Shown here piece by piece: positions 1 to 5,804 of a stretch of 9,240 bases of DNA. The notes below the pieces were generated by a model. It saw only the letters and a program-made list of their open reading frames with translations, was not told the DNA's origin and made no database searches. Numbering within the stretch: position 1 is the stretch's first letter; each line of letters opens with the position of its first letter. Source of the stretch: Chloroflexota bacterium. GTDB lineage: Bacteria > Chloroflexota > Limnocylindria > P2-11E. Location of the stretch: positions 1 to 9,240 of the forward strand of contig VBEU01000181.1 of assembly GCA_005883775.1 (NCBI GenBank), given 5' to 3'. A program made the position numbers and the translations under genes.

Positions 1-1
1 C

Positions 2-1438
2 GATACCCCGGGGCACGTCGACTTCACGTACGAAGTGAGCCGCTCGCTCGCGGCCTGCGAGGGCGCGGTACTTCTCGTCGACGCGTCGCAGGGCATCGAG
101 GCACAGACGCTCGCGAATGCCTATCTCGCCGTGGAGCAGGGCCTCGAGGTCATCCCGGTCATCAATAAGATCGACCTCCCGAACATCGACATCGACGTGA
201 TCCGCGAGGAGCTCCGAACGACGCTCGGCTTCCGTGACGAAGAGATCCTTCTCGTCTCGGGCAAGACCGGGGCGGGTGTGACCGAGCTCCTCGACGCGAT
301 CGTCGAGCGGGTCCCGCCGCCGGTCGGCGATGTCGCCGCTCCCCTCCGCGCGCTCATCTTCGATTCGCACTATGACGCGTACAAGGGCGTCGTCGCGCAC
401 GTCCGGGTCGTCGACGGCTCGCTCGGCGATCACGACCGCATCCGGCTCTTCGCGACGGAGAAGGAAAGCGAGCTCCTCGAGCTTGGCGTGTTCGGCCCCG
501 ACCCGCGACCGATCGCGCGGTTGGAGACCGGCGAGACCGGCTACGTCGCGACCGGCCTCAAGGCTGTGGCCGACTGCCGCGTAGGCGACACGCTCACCCT
601 CGCGTCGCGGCCGGCGACCGAGCCGCTCCCCGGCTACCGGCCCGCGAAGCCGATGGTGTTCGCGGGTTTCTATCCCTCCAACGCGCAGGACTACCCGCTC
701 CTCAAGGACGCGATGGAGAAGCTTCGTCTGAACGACGCGTCGCTCATCTACGAGCCGGAGACTTCGCAGGCGCTGGGCTTCGGATTCCGCGCCGGCTTTC
801 TCGGCCTACTCCATCTCGAGATCGTCCAGGAGCGCCTCGAGCGTGAGTACGACCTCGACCTGATCGCCACGTCGCCGTCCGTCGAATACCGCGTGATCAC
901 GCAGAAGGGCGCCGAGGTCGCGATCGACAACCCGGCGCTCCTGCCCGATCCGGGCACGATCCTCGAGATCCGCGAGCCGTGGATGAAGGTGACGGTCATC
1001 GTGCCGACCGCGCACGTTGGCCCGGTGATGGAGCTCGCGCAGACCAAGCGCGCATCCCTCGCCGACATGAGCTACGTGGACCCGACCCGGGCGATGCTGA
1101 CGTACGACATGCCCGTCGACGCGCTCTCGATCATCACGCACCGCGAGCGCGCGCCACAAACCGGCCGAGTGCTCGTGAACAAGCTCCGCGGGCTCATCCC
1201 GAAGCAGATGTTCGACGTGCGCATCCAGGCCGCGATCGGCGGGAAGGTCGTCGCGAGCGAGACCGTGAAGGCGAAGCGCAAGGACGTGCTCGCGAAGTGC
1301 TACGGCGGTGACATCACCCGAAAGCGCAAGCTGCTCGAGAAGCAGAAGGAAGGCAAGAAGCGCATGAAGATGGTGGGGTCGGTGGAGATCCCGCAGGAGG
1401 CCTTCCTCGCGGTGCTTCGGATCGGCGACGAGACATGA
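2..1438 (+). CDS. lepA: Elongation factor 4 (LepA), 5'-truncated by window edge
   Basis: LepA is a ribosome-associated translational GTPase, thought to act on stalled or misassembled ribosomes and in initiation. The frame is open from base 2, and 478 of about 600 residues are present. The first residues seen are the G3 motif DTPGHVDF, so the P-loop and switch I lie upstream. G4 is NKID at bases 164-175, and the G5-like segment is SGKTG instead of the usual SAK. The EF-G-like domains II, III and V follow. The LepA-specific C-terminal domain is unmistakable: YGGDITRKRKLLEKQKEGKK and then VGSVEIPQEAFLAVL near the end. An internal GTG at 35 is not the start, because the coding sequence clearly extends upstream of it. 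The stop overlaps the next start as ATGA (1435-1438), so the two genes are probably co-translated. Identification is secure. Confidence 0.97.
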   Translation, partial: DTPGHVDFTYEVSRSLAACEGAVLLVDASQGIEAQTLANAYLAVEQGLEVIPVINKIDLPNIDIDVIREELRTTLGFRDEEILLVSGKTGAGVTELLDAIVERVPPPVGDVAAPLRALIFDSHYDAYKGVVAHVRVVDGSLGDHDRIRLFATEKESELLELGVFGPDPRPIARLETGETGYVATGLKAVADCRVGDTLTLASRPATEPLPGYRPAKPMVFAGFYPSNAQDYPLLKDAMEKLRLNDASLIYEPETSQALGFGFRAGFLGLLHLEIVQERLEREYDLDLIATSPSVEYRVITQKGAEVAIDNPALLPDPGTILEIREPWMKVTVIVPTAHVGPVMELAQTKRASLADMSYVDPTRAMLTYDMPVDALSIITHRERAPQTGRVLVNKLRGLIPKQMFDVRIQAAIGGKVVASETVKAKRKDVLAKCYGGDITRKRKLLEKQKEGKKRMKMVGSVEIPQEAFLAVLRIGDET

Positions 1439-1932
1439 GATCGCCGAAGATCCAGTTCGAGCACCCCACGCAGCTCGCGGCGTCGACCTTCCTGCGGGCC
1501 GTGGCCGAAAACGACGCGGCGGCGATGTGGGAGAAGCTTTCGCGCGAGACGCGTGGCCTGCTCGAGGGCCTCTATGCGGCACGCTCCGCCGTCGCGCTCC
1601 AGCACGCCGCCGGCGTCGAGTCATCCGGCGAGGACGCGCGCCTCGCCGAGGTCGTCGCGCCACTTCGCGTCTCCGTCATCGCGGCGCTCGGCGGCGCGGA
1701 GCGAATGGGCGGCTTCGGTGTCTCTGGCGCGCGCCTGGTGGACCGTGCGACGGCCTACGTGCTGCTCCTTCCCGACTTCGGTGAGGAGCGGATCGTGGCC
1801 GAGACCGACTGGAGGCCGAGCCACCTCGTCGCGTTCGTCCACGAGTCGCGCGAGTGGCTCATCGATCTCGGGCGGACCGCCGAGCTCTCGGCCGAAGCCG
1901 ACCTGCCGAATCCGCTAGGTGTAACGCGGTGA
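1435..1932 (+). CDS. Hypothetical protein between lepA and hemW (NTF2-like?)
   Basis: I do not recognise this 165-aa protein. It starts at ATG 1435, overlapping the lepA stop by four bases, and its own stop overlaps the hemW GTG, so it is embedded in a coupled operon. Third-position G/C is as high as in its neighbours, which supports real coding. No signal peptide, transmembrane segment or Cys/His metal cluster is visible. The N-terminal part (FLRAVAENDAAAMWEKLSRE) looks like an amphipathic helix pair. The C-terminal half alternates strands rich in V/L with turns (AYVLLLPDF, EWLIDLG). A short alpha region followed by beta strands and a 'task per residue count' N-terminus recalls NTF2-like folds, but this is only an impression. 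Its place between a ribosome GTPase and HemW does not define a role. Confidence 0.8.
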   Translation: MRSPKIQFEHPTQLAASTFLRAVAENDAAAMWEKLSRETRGLLEGLYAARSAVALQHAAGVESSGEDARLAEVVAPLRVSVIAALGGAERMGGFGVSGARLVDRATAYVLLLPDFGEERIVAETDWRPSHLVAFVHESREWLIDLGRTAELSAEADLPNPLGVTR

Positions 1933-3089
1933 CCCGGGGGATCGGGCTCTACGTGCACATCCCGTTCTGTGCTTCGCGGTGCCCCTACTGCGATTTCGCC
2001 ACCGCGCCGGCGACGACGGCCCTCCGCTCGCGCTACCTGGAGGCGCTCCGCCGCGAGATCGCGCGGGAGGGACACCTCCTCGGTCGTCCACGCGTCCGCA
2101 CGCTCTTCTTCGGAGGCGGAACCCCGAGCCTGCTCGAGCCGGCGGAGATCGTGATGCTCGGCGACGCGCTGCGGGACGCGTTCGTCCTCCGGCCGCGCGA
2201 GGTGACGCTCGAGGCGAATCCGGCCACCCTGGATCGGGCGCGCCTGGATGCCTGGCTGGCCCTCGGCCTGACGCGTCTCTCGCTCGGCGCGCAGAGCTTT
2301 GACCCGCGCGGGCTGCGGGCGCTCGGACGGACCCACCAGCCGGAGGACAGCGCGGCCGCGGTCGGTGTGGCCCGCGACGCCGGGCTCGACCTGAACCTCG
2401 ACGTCATCTTCGGCTGGCCGGGACAGACGATCGCGGGCTGGGAACGCGACCTCGAAACAGCAGTCGCGTTGAACCCGGATCACATCTCCTGCTACCCGCT
2501 CGAGCTGCGGCTCGATCCGGAGGCGTCCGTCCCGAACTGGCCCGGGGGTGGTTGGCCGGTCCTCGAACGCTGGCGCGTCGCCGCGGCCGCGGCGCAGCCC
2601 GGCGACGCTGGTCTCGCCGGGATGTACCGGCTCGCCGAACGCATGCTCGCGCGCGCCGGATATCGCCACTACGAGATCGCCAATTGGGCGCGGCGAGGGA
2701 AGCGTTGCCTCCACAACCTTGGGTATTGGCGCGACCGCGACTGGCTCGGTGTCGGGGCGGGCGCCCACACGCATCTTGCTGGGGCGCGGTCGGCGAACCC
2801 CTCCGAGCTGCGGGCGTACATCTTGCGGGCGAACTCGGGAAGCGAGCGAGTGGTCGACGCCGAGGCCGATCCGCCGAGCGAGGCCGCGATGCTGGCCCTC
2901 CGACTCGATTCGGGCCTCGACCTGGGGCGCTACGCCGCGCGCTTCGGCGACGCCGCCACAACGCGGGTGCGGAGCGCCCTCCGCGAGGTCGAACCCGCGC
3001 ACCTCGTCCGTGTGGAAGATCGTCACGCGCGCCTAACGGCGCGGGGCCGCCTTCTGGCGAACGAAGTGTTCGTGCGTCTCTTGCCGTAG
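1929..3089 (+). CDS. hemW: HemW, radical SAM haem chaperone / coproporphyrinogen oxidase-like
   Basis: HemW is a radical SAM protein related to HemN; characterised members bind haem and act as a haem chaperone, not as coproporphyrinogen dehydrogenase. The start is GTG 1929, giving 386 aa, the family's usual size, with HemW's characteristic opening IGLYVHIPFC. The [4Fe-4S] cluster cysteines are C14, C18 and C21 (FCASRCPYCDF). The position after the last Cys-x is Phe23, where true HemN has a fourth cysteine, and this favours HemW. The SAM-binding GGGTPS lies at residues 62-67, and HNLGYW at 262-267 begins the C-terminal HemW/HemN signature (GVGAGAHT). An in-frame ATG at 1854 would add 25 atypical residues and overlap the upstream gene, so I reject it. 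An AGGTG at 1917-1921 can serve as ribosome-binding site, with GTGA coupling to the upstream stop. Confidence 0.95.
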   Translation: MTRGIGLYVHIPFCASRCPYCDFATAPATTALRSRYLEALRREIAREGHLLGRPRVRTLFFGGGTPSLLEPAEIVMLGDALRDAFVLRPREVTLEANPATLDRARLDAWLALGLTRLSLGAQSFDPRGLRALGRTHQPEDSAAAVGVARDAGLDLNLDVIFGWPGQTIAGWERDLETAVALNPDHISCYPLELRLDPEASVPNWPGGGWPVLERWRVAAAAAQPGDAGLAGMYRLAERMLARAGYRHYEIANWARRGKRCLHNLGYWRDRDWLGVGAGAHTHLAGARSANPSELRAYILRANSGSERVVDAEADPPSEAAMLALRLDSGLDLGRYAARFGDAATTRVRSALREVEPAHLVRVEDRHARLTARGRLLANEVFVRLLP

Positions 3090-3113
3090 CACGGCAGGGC
3101 TCGATCACGGCGC

Positions 3114-3142
3114 TTGCTATGCCAAGCGGAATTCGATATGCA
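3114..3142 (+). promoter_or_regulatory. Possible promoter of the basic repeat gene
   Basis: A TTGCTA (3114-3119) and a TATGCA (3137-3142) are separated by 17 bases, about 37 bases before the ATG at 3179. The -35 matches consensus at 4 of 6 positions and the -10 at 3 of 6, so this is only a plausible sigma-70-type promoter. The local sequence is clearly more A/T-rich than the surrounding coding DNA, which fits a promoter. Nothing else is evident in the gap after hemW. Confidence 0.3.
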
Positions 3143-3165
3143 TCACGCGAACACTCCACCGATTT

Positions 3166-3471
3166 TTGGGGAGGAACCATGCAGGAAGACGAAGGCACCG
3201 TTTGGTCCACGCAGAAGGAGCCCGGCTCGGTCTGGCCCACGCCGATGCCATCGAGCCCCACGCCACCTCCGCCCTCGCCGATGAGCGGCTCATCAAAGCG
3301 ACCGCGAAGCGCAGCACGGCGAAACGCAGCACCGCCAAGCGCAGCACAGCGAAACGCACCACCGCGAAGCGTGGCGGCCGCAAGACGACGGCTCGCCGCA
3401 AGACCACCGGGCGCTCGACGGCGAAGCGCACTACACGGCGCAGCTCCGCGACACGCAAGAAGCGCCGCTAA
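3166..3471 (+). CDS. Small Lys/Arg-rich (TAKRS-repeat) histone-like protein, start uncertain
   Basis: The C-terminal half, from about 3298 to the TAA at 3469, encodes a highly basic low-complexity tail: repeated TAKRS/TAKRT units, then GGRKTTARRKTTGRSTAKR and a KKRR end. Such tails resemble bacterial histone H1-like and other nucleic-acid-binding proteins that coat DNA or RNA; function here is inferred from composition only. In this frame the repeat codons end almost all in G or C, so the tail frame is right. The only start upstream in the same frame near a ribosome-binding site is TTG 3166, which overlaps the Shine-Dalgarno itself. The well-placed ATG at 3179 reads another frame whose first 17 codons have clearly better codon use. 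The real gene is therefore probably ATG 3179 plus a -1 shift, or an assembly indel, somewhere between about 3215 and 3300. The N-terminal sequence given by TTG 3166 should not be trusted. Confidence 0.6.
   Translation: MGRNHAGRRRHRLVHAEGARLGLAHADAIEPHATSALADERLIKATAKRSTAKRSTAKRSTAKRTTAKRGGRKTTARRKTTGRSTAKRTTRRSSATRKKRR
3168..3181 (+). promoter_or_regulatory. Strong Shine-Dalgarno with ATG 3179, out of frame with repeat region
   Basis: GGGGAGG at 3168-3174 lies four bases before an ATG at 3179-3181. It is among the best ribosome-binding sites in the window. The frame it opens begins MQEDEGTVWSTQKEPG and continues with Pro/Ser-rich sequence, but it is shifted by one relative to the frame that encodes the Ala-Lys-Arg repeats. 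Confidence 0.6.
3301..3375 (+). repeat. 15-bp tandem repeat, five units, encoding TAKRS
   Basis: Five consecutive 15-base units start at 3301, 3316, 3331, 3346 and 3361. The first is ACCGCGAAGCGCAGC; the others differ at one to four positions, mostly at third codon positions. Each codes for Thr-Ala-Lys-Arg-Ser or a variant. The repeat lies inside the basic protein gene and could expand or contract by slippage. Confidence 0.85.
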
Positions 3472-3491
3472 GTCAGGCTCGGGACTGAAAA

Positions 3492-3525
3492 GAGGGAGGG
3501 CACGCCGTGTGGCGTGCCCTCTCTT
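3492..3525. terminator. Bidirectional intrinsic terminator hairpin
   Basis: A 15-bp stem (two G-T wobbles) has the perfect core GGGCACGCC/GGCGTGCCC around a GTGT loop. On the plus strand it follows the basic repeat gene by 20 bases and runs into CTTCTAATT. On the minus strand it begins one base after the stop of the 35-aa gene and is followed by CTTTTCAG. It therefore sits between two converging genes and can end transcription from both sides. Confidence 0.85.
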
Positions 3526-3633
3526 CTAATTACGCTTTCCGCGGCCCATCCCGGGCTTTCGCCCGTGGTTTGCCTTCTTGCTCCGCCAGCCCAGCTTTCC
3601 GCTGGTTTTTTGTTTCTTCTGTCCTTTGCCCAT
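3526..3633 (-). CDS. Small basic 35-aa protein, unrecognised
   Basis: This short minus-strand frame runs from ATG (3633-3631) to TAG (3528-3526). The protein starts MGKGQKKQKTSGKLGWRSKK, continues ANHGRKPGMGRGKRN, and has 9 Lys, 4 Arg, 8 Gly and no acidic residue. I do not recognise a family. The composition resembles very small ribosome- or RNA-associated proteins such as bTHX, without a convincing sequence match. Three things support a real gene: its ATG follows the upstream TGA by one base (TGATATG), the terminator stem begins at the base after its stop, and the Lys/Arg/Gly pattern with a single Trp is not what a random frame gives. A GGAGG at 3652-3648 lies 14 bases upstream, rather far, so translation may depend on reinitiation from the upstream gene. 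About 69% of its codons end in G/C, somewhat less than its neighbours. Confidence 0.6.
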   Translation of the reverse strand: MGKGQKKQKTSGKLGWRSKKANHGRKPGMGRGKRN

Positions 3634-3634
3634 A

Positions 3635-4558
3635 TCAGCGCGCACGTCCTCCAGTGAAGAGATGGAGCTGCAGCGCGCGCGTCGGCGGCGCGATGAGCTC
3701 GGTCACGAGCCATTGTGCGACCGGATCCGCCGGGGCGTCCTCGGGAAGACCGACGCGAGCTCGGGCGGTCGCCACGTGACGGCGCACGGTCCGCGGGTCG
3801 ACCCCGAGCGTAGCCGCCGCCTCGGCGAGCGATCGTTCCAGCACGTCGCGCAGCACGAAGGCGCCGAGGTCCGCCCCGCGTAACGCGTAGCGGCCGACAA
3901 GATCGCGGAGGCCCGCACCGAAAAGGCGGCCTCTCTCGACCGCATCCCGGATGGCGCTCGCCGTCTCGCCGTCGACCTCGCCGACCCTGAGCAGCGCGGT
4001 GACCTCGGCGATCGGCAGCCGTCGCGCCTCCTCCAGGCTCGCTATGAACCTCCGCACGACGACGTCGTCGGAGACCATCGGGCGCGAGCCGCCGCGTGTC
4101 GCCGAAGCCGCGGCCGCGAGCGCTGACCCGAGAGCGCGCCGCAGGCCGTCCAGGTCGGCAAACTTCACGACCTCGACGACCGCCGGGTTACCGAGAAGGA
4201 GCCGTGAGATCGGCCGCTCGCGCTCGGCGACAACGATCACCGGGACCGAGTGTTCGCGCGCGAGCTCGACCTCGATGCCGACGCCGAACGACGGGATGCC
4301 CGCGTAGGCGATGAGGACGGCGGCGTTCGTGACATGTGCGCGGTCGATCTCGTACACCGAGCGCGGATCGAGGTGCGCGGCGGCGACCGGATCGGTGACC
4401 CTGTGCGGGAGGTACGCGCGCAGGCCGGCGGCCTCGGCGATCTCGGCCAGAAGCTCGTAGAAGACCTTCGTCCGCGGGGCATCCTCGAGCGCCGTCAGCG
4501 CGCCCGAGATGTACGCCTCGCCGACGGCGACCGCTGCCTTCTCCTTAGCGTCGTCCAT
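3635..4558 (-). CDS. Nucleoside deoxyribosyltransferase/DNPH1-like domain fused to HTH
   Basis: This 307-aa protein has two parts. Residues about 14-150 form a Rossmann-like domain of the nucleoside 2-deoxyribosyltransferase superfamily, closest in pattern to DNPH1/Rcl, a deoxynucleoside 5'-monophosphate N-glycosidase: AYISGALTAL at 15-24, then a D at 72 in VYEIDRAHVTNA, and SFGVGIEVELA at 90-100. E96 in the GVG-x-E motif is the expected nucleophile. A linker rich in Ala/Gly (148-160) leads to a mostly helical C-terminal region with a helix-turn-helix at about 243-271 (LAEAAATLGVDPRTVRRHVA), resembling sigma-70 region 4 or LuxR-type HTHs. The protein could be a nucleotide-sensing regulator or an enzyme tethered to DNA. 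It starts at ATG 4558 with only a weak ribosome-binding site, divergent from a Crp/Fnr gene 51 bases away, and the 35-aa gene follows at once. The glycosidase assignment is by motif memory, not search. Confidence 0.75.
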   Translation of the reverse strand: MDDAKEKAAVAVGEAYISGALTALEDAPRTKVFYELLAEIAEAAGLRAYLPHRVTDPVAAAHLDPRSVYEIDRAHVTNAAVLIAYAGIPSFGVGIEVELAREHSVPVIVVAERERPISRLLLGNPAVVEVVKFADLDGLRRALGSALAAAASATRGGSRPMVSDDVVVRRFIASLEEARRLPIAEVTALLRVGEVDGETASAIRDAVERGRLFGAGLRDLVGRYALRGADLGAFVLRDVLERSLAEAAATLGVDPRTVRRHVATARARVGLPEDAPADPVAQWLVTELIAPPTRALQLHLFTGGRAR

Positions 4559-4596
4559 GGGCCGCTCATGATGCTCGGGACGTCAAGTCGCGCCCG

Positions 4597-4602
4597 TAGA
4601 AT
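4597..4602 (+). promoter_or_regulatory. -10 element TAGAAT of the crp-type gene, leaderless start likely
   Basis: TAGAAT ends seven bases before the ATG at 4610, the spacing at which the transcript would begin at or near the start codon. No good -35 is visible 16-18 bases upstream and no Shine-Dalgarno precedes the ATG. All three facts fit a leaderless mRNA, as is common in several GC-rich phyla. Confidence 0.45.
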
Positions 4603-4609
4603 CCGGCGG

Positions 4610-5290
4610 ATGCCCGAGCAGCGCGTGGCCGAGCACCTCCGGCGCCTTCCGCTGTTCTCGCGGCTCCCGGACAGCGAGCTGGCGGAGCTCGCCGACCGCG
4701 TCCGGACGAAGAGCTTCAAGCGAGGCGAGATGATCTTCCGTAAGGACGACCCGGGCACGCATCTGTACATGGTCCTCGAAGGCGGGGTGAAGATCGCCCT
4801 CCCAGGAGAGTTCGGTCAGGAGGCGCTTGTCGCGATCATGCGACCGGGTGAGTTCTTCGGCGAGCTCGCCCTCTTCGATCGCAGCCCCCGCTCCGCGAGC
4901 GCGACGGCGCTCGAGGACACCCGGGCCGCGCTCCTCGCGGGCGACGACTTCCTGGCATACCTCGAATCACACCCGGCCTCGTTCCGCGTTGTCCTGGAGA
5001 CGCTTGCCCGCACCATCCGCCGGCTCTCCGACCGCGTCGAGGATCTGATCTTCCTGGACGTGCCGAGCCGGGTCGCCAAATACCTGCTGGACCTGGTCCG
5101 CTCGAGCGGAGACGGAACGGGGAACGAGCTGACCCTAACGCAGGACGAGCTGGCTGCGTTCATCGGGGCGTCGAGGGTGTCGGTGAACCGCGTGCTCGGT
5201 GACCTCGAGCGCCGCGAGATCATTTCGATCCGCCGCCGCCGCATCGCGATCAAAGACGCTGACCGTCTCGCCAAGGAGGTTCGCTTTTAG
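4610..5290 (+). CDS. Crp/Fnr family transcriptional regulator
   Basis: This is a 226-aa cyclic-nucleotide-type regulator. Residues about 16-105 form the cNMP-binding beta roll; the phosphate-binding cassette GELALFDRSPRSASATA (84-100) keeps the Glu, Arg and Ser that bind cAMP in E. coli CRP (here E85, R94, S95). A long dimerisation helix (about 122-148) precedes the winged helix; the recognition helix is in ASRVSVNRVLGDLE (187-200). No cysteine is present, so it is not an Fe-S FNR-type oxygen sensor. The start ATG 4610 gives the usual family length and the typical opening EHLRRLPLFSRL. Longer in-frame starts (for example 4250 and 4568) would read through the divergent gene or add residues that look non-coding. 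It is divergent from the HTH fusion gene and followed by a response regulator. Ligand and targets cannot be read from the sequence. Confidence 0.93.
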   Translation: MPEQRVAEHLRRLPLFSRLPDSELAELADRVRTKSFKRGEMIFRKDDPGTHLYMVLEGGVKIALPGEFGQEALVAIMRPGEFFGELALFDRSPRSASATALEDTRAALLAGDDFLAYLESHPASFRVVLETLARTIRRLSDRVEDLIFLDVPSRVAKYLLDLVRSSGDGTGNELTLTQDELAAFIGASRVSVNRVLGDLERREIISIRRRRIAIKDADRLAKEVRF

Positions 5291-5322
5291 ACATGATGAC
5301 CGAGCGACGAGCGGCTAAGGGG

Positions 5323-5334
5323 CAGGGGCCCCTG
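5323..5334. repeat. Perfect 12-bp palindrome CAGGGGCCCCTG, between crp and response regulator
   Basis: CAGGGGCCCCTG is flanked by GCTAA on the left (after a GGGG bulge) and TTAGC on the right, so the hairpin can be extended by five pairs. It starts 33 bases after the crp-type stop. No T-run follows, so it is a weak terminator candidate; an operator is an alternative. Confidence 0.5.
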
Positions 5335-5367
5335 TTAGCGAGCGACAGCGAGCGTGCGCGAGGAGCG

Positions 5368-5391
5368 GGTCGATCCCGCCGGAGATCGACC
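5368..5391. repeat. Inverted repeat upstream of response regulator start
   Basis: GGTCGAT (5368-5374) and ATCGACC (5385-5391) are separated by ten bases and end three bases before the GTG at 5395. The loop contains GGAG (5381-5384), the likely ribosome-binding site, so a hairpin here could limit translation, or the arms could bind a dimeric protein. Confidence 0.4.
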
Positions 5392-5394
5392 TAG

Positions 5395-5790
5395 GTGGCG
5401 ACGGCCCCGCGGAAGCGGCCGCTCGTGCTCGTCGTCGAAGACGACCCGACCCTCGGCGATGTCATGCTGACCGCGCTCAAGGACGACGGCCTGGACGCCA
5501 AGCTCGCGCACGACGGCGACGAGGCCATGCGCGACGTCGACGACCTATCGCCGTCCGTCATGGTGCTCGACCTGATGATGCCGAAGCGGGACGGCTTCTC
5601 GGTCCTTCGCGAGCTCCGCGCGGACGGGCGGATCTCGCACCTTCCGGTGATCGTCGTGACCGCGATCTTCGGCATGTCCGAGCGTCTCTACGCGACCGAG
5701 CTCGGTGCCGCGGACTACGTCACGAAACCGTTCGAGCTCGACGACCTCATCACACGCGTCCGCGCGCTGCTCTCGCCCACCGCGGCATAG
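5395..5790 (+). CDS. Single-domain response regulator (CheY-like receiver)
   Basis: This 131-aa protein is a receiver domain with no output domain. The acidic pocket is E15-D16-D17 (VVEDDP), the phosphoacceptor is D59 in VLDLMMPKRDG, the switch Thr is T89 (VIVVTA), and K111 sits in VTKPFE. All catalytic residues are present, so it should accept phosphate from a histidine kinase and act by protein contact, as Spo0F or CheY do. It starts at GTG 5395, the only start that gives the usual short lead before VLVVEDD; GGAG at 5381-5384 is ten bases upstream. No kinase gene is in the window. It follows the Crp/Fnr gene by 104 bases containing two inverted repeats, so it may have its own promoter or be cotranscribed. 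Its stop is 14 bases from the convergent mscL stop, leaving no room for a terminator. Confidence 0.93.
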   Translation: MATAPRKRPLVLVVEDDPTLGDVMLTALKDDGLDAKLAHDGDEAMRDVDDLSPSVMVLDLMMPKRDGFSVLRELRADGRISHLPVIVVTAIFGMSERLYATELGAADYVTKPFELDDLITRVRALLSPTAA

Positions 5791-5804
5791 CCGCCAGCTC
5801 GCCG

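Noticed and set aside
806..1663. 285-codon minus-strand frame over the lepA end
   Set aside because: It is a shadow of lepA and the next gene; the composition is Arg/His-rich and no domain is seen.
1854..1928. Longer hemW start at ATG 1854
   Set aside because: The 25 added residues are unlike HemW, and the GTG at 1929 has coupling and the conserved opening.
1755..3026. 423-codon open frame on the minus strand
   Set aside because: It lies antisense to hemW, is Arg/Pro/Gly-rich with no recognisable motif, and is open only because GC-rich DNA has few stops.
3082..3096. Small hairpin TGCCG/CGGCA at the hemW stop as a terminator
   Set aside because: The stem is only five pairs, overlaps the stop codon and has no T-run.
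2552..3178. Plus-strand frame entering from hemW into the basic gene
   Set aside because: Up to 3178 it overlaps hemW in another frame and is low-complexity; only the part from ATG 3179 may be real.
4250..4609. Longer crp-type start at 4250 or 4568
   Set aside because: It would run through the divergent gene and add 14-120 non-conserved residues; family length fits ATG 4610.
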